From Steinernema hermaphroditum (Eukaryota > Nematoda > Chromadorea > Rhabditida > Steinernematidae): a stretch of DNA of 64,000 nt. Shown here piece after piece: positions 58,401 to 64,000 of the stretch (position 1 is its first letter; each line of letters opens with the position of its first letter). Location of the stretch: positions 4,180,012 through 4,244,011 of the forward strand of contig CM059623.1 in NCBI GenBank assembly GCA_030435675.1, read 5' to 3'. The notes under the pieces were generated by a model that was not told the origin of the DNA, did not search any database, and worked only from the letters and a program-made list of their open reading frames with translations. Both the position numbers and the translations under genes were made by a program.

Positions 58401-59125
58401 TTGGGTTGGAGCAGTGAAAATGGGACACTTTTGCACTGATTGTTTATTTGCATTTTTTCGACCATTTCACTTCAAGTTATTCACAATTTGACTGAACAAC
58501 TACAGACCACTTCGCGGGCAGAAGCCAGATCTTTCATTTATAGAATACAAGGGATTTCAAGTCAAAAGATGTTGTGGTCTCATTTTCAACCTCTTTGTCT
58601 TATTTGGAGTGATTTCTTCTGGTGTCGCCATTTGTGGACGAGCACATATAACGGTTAGATAGGGTTAAGAGAGTGCTCCATAAATAGTAAAAAAAGAATA
58701 TCGCAGCTCAAAATGGAGAGCCATTCTGGGTTAACAGAACATGATCAAATCCGATGATTCGAAAAGACCATCTTTTTGAGATCAGCTCATGTTCTGATAT
58801 ATGACGACCACATAGATAGGTGCATTCGGTAGATTAGTCCCAAGGATGCTCGTGGTTAAAAGTGGTCACCGTGCATCACACAATTAATACCATAGGAAGC
58901 CCGTACATCACTTCGCAGTTTGCCTTTTTAAGGTACCAAAAAAAGACAATAAAAAATGAAAAGACCTCTAACATCAAGAGGAATGCAATGGACAAGTGTC
59001 GAATCATAGTTTGGGGTGAGAGTTCACTGCACTCCACAAATCACCCATCCATTTTGCCACAAGTCTAAACATGACGAGAAAAATGAATGTTTATCAGGTG
59101 TCCCATTTTCAATGCTCCAACCCAA
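58401..59125. mobile_element. Tc1/mariner-type non-autonomous element
   Basis: TTGGGTTGGAGCAGTGAAAA and TGGGACAC at the left end return inverted at the right end with one mismatch in 28 positions. TA lies directly outside each end (58399-58400 and 59126-59127), the hallmark target duplication of Tc1/mariner transposons. The 725-bp body has no frame I can match to a transposase, so it is an internally deleted or rearranged copy. Confidence 0.8.
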
Positions 59126-59640
59126 TATATTACCATTAGTCTGTTCATGAACGGGCTTTCCGAAATGTCCAATTCACAAAGAGAGGTCCCAACTGTCCCA
59201 CGCGGGTTCGGCTGAAATTTGACAAGGAGATAGATATTCCAGAATATAGCCGTTCTTTTGATTTCTTTTCTAAGGCTTCTGCTTAGGCTCATTCCTATAC
59301 ATTTAAAGCGAGCTCGAAGGGCGAGCCCTGTTGTCTTGACAGCTCCGCACTTTTCCTAGCACCAGACTCCAGAGTGGACAATCAGATGCATGTTAGAAAA
59401 TTCAATAAATGCAATAAATGGTTACAAAAAGTTAGTTACATAGTTCATAGTTACAAAAACAACTGAGGGAATATTTTGGAAGTCCACAGACGTTTCCTAG
59501 ACGGATTTTTTCCTAGATGGAGCATGGAAATGAGGCTTCCCGCCTGATCGAGGCACTACAGTATCTTCTCTTAGCACTTTGAATCCTTTTCCTGGAGATG
59601 TTCTTTCTTCCGCCGCCACCCATTGTTTCCTTTCATTCTA
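59126..59640. other. stretch between element and retroelement relic
   Basis: No gene recognised. It may include the decayed 3' end of the reverse-transcriptase relic that follows on the minus strand. Confidence 0.3.
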
Positions 59641-60190
59641 GAAGTGCTTCGGCCAGAGTGTTGTATCACCCAAGTGCTAAGTCGTCGGCAAACGCCAAAA
59701 GCCTAAGGTTTGGGTGATGTTCCATCATGGTGCGGAGGAGCGGTTCAAGACATATGTTGAACAGTATTGGGTTAATCGGGTCACCTTGTTTCACGCTACT
59801 CATCACCAGGGTAAAGCCGGTTAGGCTCGATTGTGTTTGCACCCATGTCGTGGAGTTCGAATAGAAGTCATGGACTGCATTCGTAAACTCTCGCGGGAAG
59901 TCGAATCAATGTCTCGAAAATCATGTTATGAGGGATGTTTCCAAACGCATTTTTCAAGTCAAGCTAGACTACTGCTAGGCTCGATTTTATGTAAACGGAA
60001 CATTGTTCAAAAGTTTGATCTGCACACTTCAGAAAGGTCTCTCGGGGGGACTGATCGGCAATGCTGAGAATATCTGGTTCCCAACGCGATTTCCTTGATG
60101 TGGCAAAACGGAAGGGGTTTGTGACTAACGTGTTTCCGTTTCGAGGTGGTCCACGACTCGTCTATTTCGATTTTCTCAAAATTGGACATT
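59641..60190 (-). pseudogene. non-LTR retrotransposon reverse-transcriptase relic
   Basis: Read on the minus strand, three frames carry successive reverse-transcriptase motifs: LDLKNAFGNIPHNMIFETLI (about 59890-59970), then after a frameshift SSVKQGDPINPILFN (about 59755-59800), then LLAFADDLALG with the catalytic Asp pair (about 59675-59700), followed by a stop. The phrases 'KNAFG.IPH' and 'KQGDP..P.LFN' are those of R2/NeSL-type non-LTR elements, though the clade cannot be fixed by eye. Frameshifts and a stop make it a dead copy. It lies directly beside the TTAA-flanked foldback element. Confidence 0.7.
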
Positions 60191-60233
60191 CATAAGCTGT
60201 CATGGACCAGATCATGTGCTTCTTTCCGTTTAA

Positions 60234-60930
60234 AGGGACCCGGTCATGGATAAAAAAAGTTCTTCAAATCTTCTGAAAATTTGTGTACCCCTGTTTTCGG
60301 GGTCGCTGAACACGATGGTGAAGTCGGTTTCTCGGAAAACATGATAGTTTCCGAGAAATAGCAAAAAATAGACAAAAAATGTCGTGCAAACTTTGACTTG
60401 AAGCGCAAGGCAGAGTTCGCGGTTCGTCCCGAAAACCTTTTAGTCCCCTCTTTTAGAGGCTGCCCAACATCATGCTGAAATCAGATTCCCAAAAACCCCA
60501 GTAGTTTTTAAGAAACAGACCTTAGGATCCACACAGTTTTACTGCCAAATTCTCGGCCTGCCGGTCCCGAGACGACTACCATGACGGACACGACCGTAGT
60601 TCCCGCGTTTTCTGCGCACTTATCCAATCGGAGCGGGTCTGGGCTCATTTGACGCGCCAGAAGCTGCTGAGCAAAATGTTCCCAAGCGCGGACCTGGTCG
60701 TCACCTATTTCGGCCAAAGATAATCAAAGTAGTGCACAATTCGTGCCACGCCGGATAGATCGTGTCGGGACCGATGGTAAAACACATTCTTGATCCTAAG
60801 GTCTGTTTCTTGGAAGCTACTGGGATTTTTGGGAAACCGACTTCACCACCGTGTTCAGCGACCCCGAAAACAGGGGTACACAAGTTTTCAGAACTTTTAA
60901 AAAACTTTTTTTATCCATGACCGGGTCCCT
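60234..60930. mobile_element. 697-bp foldback element with TTAA target duplication
   Basis: Both ends carry AGGGACCCGGTCATGGATAA in inverted orientation, and the similarity continues inward for about 110 bases, through TTGTGTACCCCTGTTTTCGG. A further inverted pair lies inside, around AAGAAACAGACCTTAGGATC (60514-60533, inverted at 60793-60812). TTAA is present immediately outside each end (60230-60233, 60931-60934), as with piggyBac-type insertions. It has no transposase frame. Confidence 0.8.
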
Positions 60931-61180
60931 TTAATGTTGTTCTGCTACCTTGTGGAGTCACTTCTTCAGTGTGATAGTGACTGTCGTTAACGTGCTACGT
61001 AGTGTAGATTTGAATAAGTGTCAACTTCAGATTTTGAAATACCCAATTTTTGCGTTTTTATGCATTTTGCAGAAAACGTAACTAGACTAGGCGTCTAAAT
61101 GCAACCAACAAAATGGCGTTCATTGATGTCTGATTCTGTTATTTTGTTGCATTCGATCTCTGCTCAGCGGTTGCTAGGCG

Positions 61181-61695
61181 ATGAGCAATCTCGGCACCGT
61201 AAGTCAACGTTCATCCTTTTTTTCCGATGCTAACAATGGTCAGAAGCTCAAACTCCTTGCGGCGCGTCGTGAAGCAGCCGATGCCGAACTCAGTCGACTC
61301 ATCGAAGAAGCGGCAAAAAAGCGTCGGGAGCGGATGGAGCTGGTGGCGGAACTGCGCGAGATCAACAATAAGTCGTTCAAGGCAATTCGACAGGAGCGTG
61401 AATTCTGGAGGAACCAACTTAAAAGCCTTAAGAAGCAACTAGTAGGATCCAATGACGATAAGGGGAAGGAAAGCAAAGTGAAGGTTTTTAAAATGTTGGG
61501 AGAATTTCGCTCTAAATGTGGTCATATTCAGATGAAAAACTTCGACTCAGAAGAATGGTCAACTGCTGCGTGGAATTCCGATGCGGAATTAGAGAATCTT
61601 GTAAAGGCTTCCAAGGTATGAGTTATCTGTATTCCATGAAAGATGGATGATTTCAGTCATTTAAAAAGGAGAGTACCAGGAACACCAACAAGTAA
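61181..61695 (+). CDS. small coiled-coil protein, unrecognised
   Basis: Four inferred exons, 61181-61198, 61244-61483, 61532-61615 and 61657-61695, give 126 residues. The introns are 45, 48 and 41 bases; the first two are multiples of three and contain no stop, so the unspliced frame also stays open to 61621. I prefer splicing because each has GT..AG ends and the window's usual intron length. Residues 7-85 form a continuous charged coiled coil (EAADAELSRLIEEAAKKRRE and following), then an acidic patch with two Trp residues and a basic tail. I do not know the family. It is the first of three closely spaced plus-strand genes. Confidence 0.6.
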
Positions 61696-62003
61696 CGTTA
61701 GTCCAGATTGTGAAATTGAGGAAAATTGTGGGTTTCGGAATAAAGGTGTCCGCCAGGATTACAGTATCCGCGTGAATGTTCACTGACCGACTCTGGGAAC
61801 GCTATGACGTAACTCTGTCTGTTCGCACTTACATTGTGGAACTTGGGCGTAGGCTGACGGGTCCTACCACGCAAACCCGTGCAACCCAAGGTGATGCTGT
61901 ATCGCCTTCGCATCAGATCCACTCAAAAACGGCGTCGCTTTCGCGCCTTTCTTCATATCTACATCCAAAAAAGAGACAATACCAACGATTTCAGCAAACG
62001 ATT
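61696..62003 (+). other. intergenic gap with trans-splice acceptor of NUDT2
   Basis: Nothing coding was recognised. ACGATTTCAG ends at 61994, 9 bases before the NUDT2 ATG. With 308 bases between genes on the same strand, a shared transcript with the coiled-coil gene is possible. Confidence 0.4.
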
Positions 62004-62478
62004 ATGGCTTCGAATGGCCTGGTTGCCGCTGCGGGACTTCTCGTTTATCGACGCACGCCCACGGTTCAGTACCTCTTCTTGCAAGCGTCATACCCTCCTC
62101 ACCATTGGACTCCTCCTAAAGGTGCTATAGGCCACTGGTCTTTGAAGCTATGTCGCTTATTTAGGCCACGTTGATCCTGGAGAGGACTTCTGGACAGCGG
62201 CTCTTCGAGAGACCCAAGAAGAGGCCGGAATTCTCGAGGAGCAGCTCCTTGTCCATCGCGATTTCTGTTACGATATGCGCTATGAGGCTAATGGAAAGCC
62301 GAAACAGGTTAAATATTGGTTGGCGAAGCTAAAGGAGGGCGAGAAGGTGCAGCTTTCACACGAGCACGACAACTGGCAGTGGTTGGAGCTAGACACGGCT
62401 GTCAAAACGTCTAAGTTTCCCGAGATGGAGAAGATGCTCCGAGAAGCCGATGGCTACCTTCAAAAGCAGCAAGCTTAA
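62004..62478 (+). CDS. NUDT2: Ap4A hydrolase, Nudix family
   Basis: Two exons, 62004-62121 and 62165-62478 (43-base intron), give 143 residues, close to the 138 of C. elegans NDX-4 and 147 of human NUDT2. The enzyme splits diadenosine tetraphosphate into AMP and ATP. The complete Nudix box GX5EX7REUXEEXGU lies at residues 40-62 (GHVDPGEDFWTAALRETQEE then AGI), preceded by LFLQASYPPHHWTPPKG, a segment typical of the Ap4A group. LSHEHDNWQWLEL near residue 115 is also family-typical. The start is supported by the nearby acceptor and family length. An AATAAA follows at 62680-62685, just before RPB2. Confidence 0.95.
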
Positions 62479-62679
62479 TCTTTTTTGATTTGCCCTGTCC
62501 TAGCTTAGTCCTCCACTTTATTGTATTGCTGTTGTTGTTGCTGTTCTGCGCGATCGGTCGATGATTATCGAAGCCGCTTCCCTTCGAGACCTTCGACGTT
62601 CGTTTAACCGCGCTGTTTTCGAATTTTTCACTCGTGAACGTGTTTTCGTGTCGATTCGAGTTCTTTTCCGAGAGCGCAA

Positions 62680-62685
62680 AATAAA
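62680..62685 (+). terminator. poly(A) signal of NUDT2, adjacent to the RPB2 acceptor
   Basis: AATAAA lies 202 bases after the NUDT2 stop and only 16 bases before the acceptor (TTCTTTCAG ending 62701) of the next gene. Overlap of a cleavage signal with a trans-splice site is a feature of tightly packed nematode operons. Confidence 0.5.
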
Positions 62686-62710
62686 GCAAAACTTCTTTCA
62701 GGCTTAAAAT

Positions 62711-64000
<1,290 letters not shown>

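Overview
The window is animal nuclear DNA, most likely from a chromadorean nematode; I cannot name the species. Four things point there. Introns whose ends can be placed are mostly 38-51 bases. Splice acceptors of the TTTCAG type sit at, or a few bases before, start codons in many genes, as expected for spliced-leader trans-splicing. There is a nematode-style seven-pass chemoreceptor and a GT92 glycosyltransferase. The peroxisomal ether-lipid enzyme AGPS ends in a PTS1-like tripeptide and lacks the usual PTS2 leader, which fits the known loss of the PTS2 pathway in nematodes.

Layout. 1-131: 3' end of an unknown gene. 0.87-3.5 kb: RBFA and AUP1 on the minus strand, close enough to be an operon. 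4.5-6.7 kb: foldback and tandem repeats. 6.8-8.3 kb: a STUM-type membrane protein. 8.7-9.8 kb: a chemoreceptor (minus). 11.0-11.8 kb: UBE2H. 12.8-14.8 kb: nested repeats with a 61-bp minisatellite. 15.2-16.9 kb: ENGASE (minus), divergent from a THAP-domain gene at 17.9-21.6 kb. 22.6-23.6 kb: a small Cys-rich membrane protein. 26.0-26.3 kb: a secreted Cys-rich peptide precursor. 27-33 kb is almost empty of recognisable genes. 33.4-33.7 kb: a tRNA-Val and a broken copy. 34.4-35.8 kb: NAXD. 36.7-43.3 kb: NOSTRIN, with a GT92 gene nested antisense in one intron. 43.8-46.9 kb: a WSD1-like acyltransferase with an altered catalytic motif. 47-54 kb is repeat-bearing, with one interrupted ORF. 54.8-56.9 kb: AGPS. 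58.4-61 kb: a mariner-like element, a reverse-transcriptase relic and a TTAA-flanked foldback element. 61.2-64.0 kb: three plus-strand genes (a coiled-coil protein, NUDT2 and the 5' part of the RNA polymerase II subunit RPB2); the last two are spaced like operon members.

Most genes are unrelated housekeeping functions: mitochondrial ribosome maturation, ER and lipid-droplet ubiquitination, glycan turnover, metabolite repair, ether lipids, Ap4A removal and transcription. The novelty is mainly in the repeats, above all a composite tRNA-like element present in four copies, and in a few lineage-specific proteins. Exon joins were derived by hand from splice consensus, reading phase and family resemblance; none was checked against transcripts or databases.
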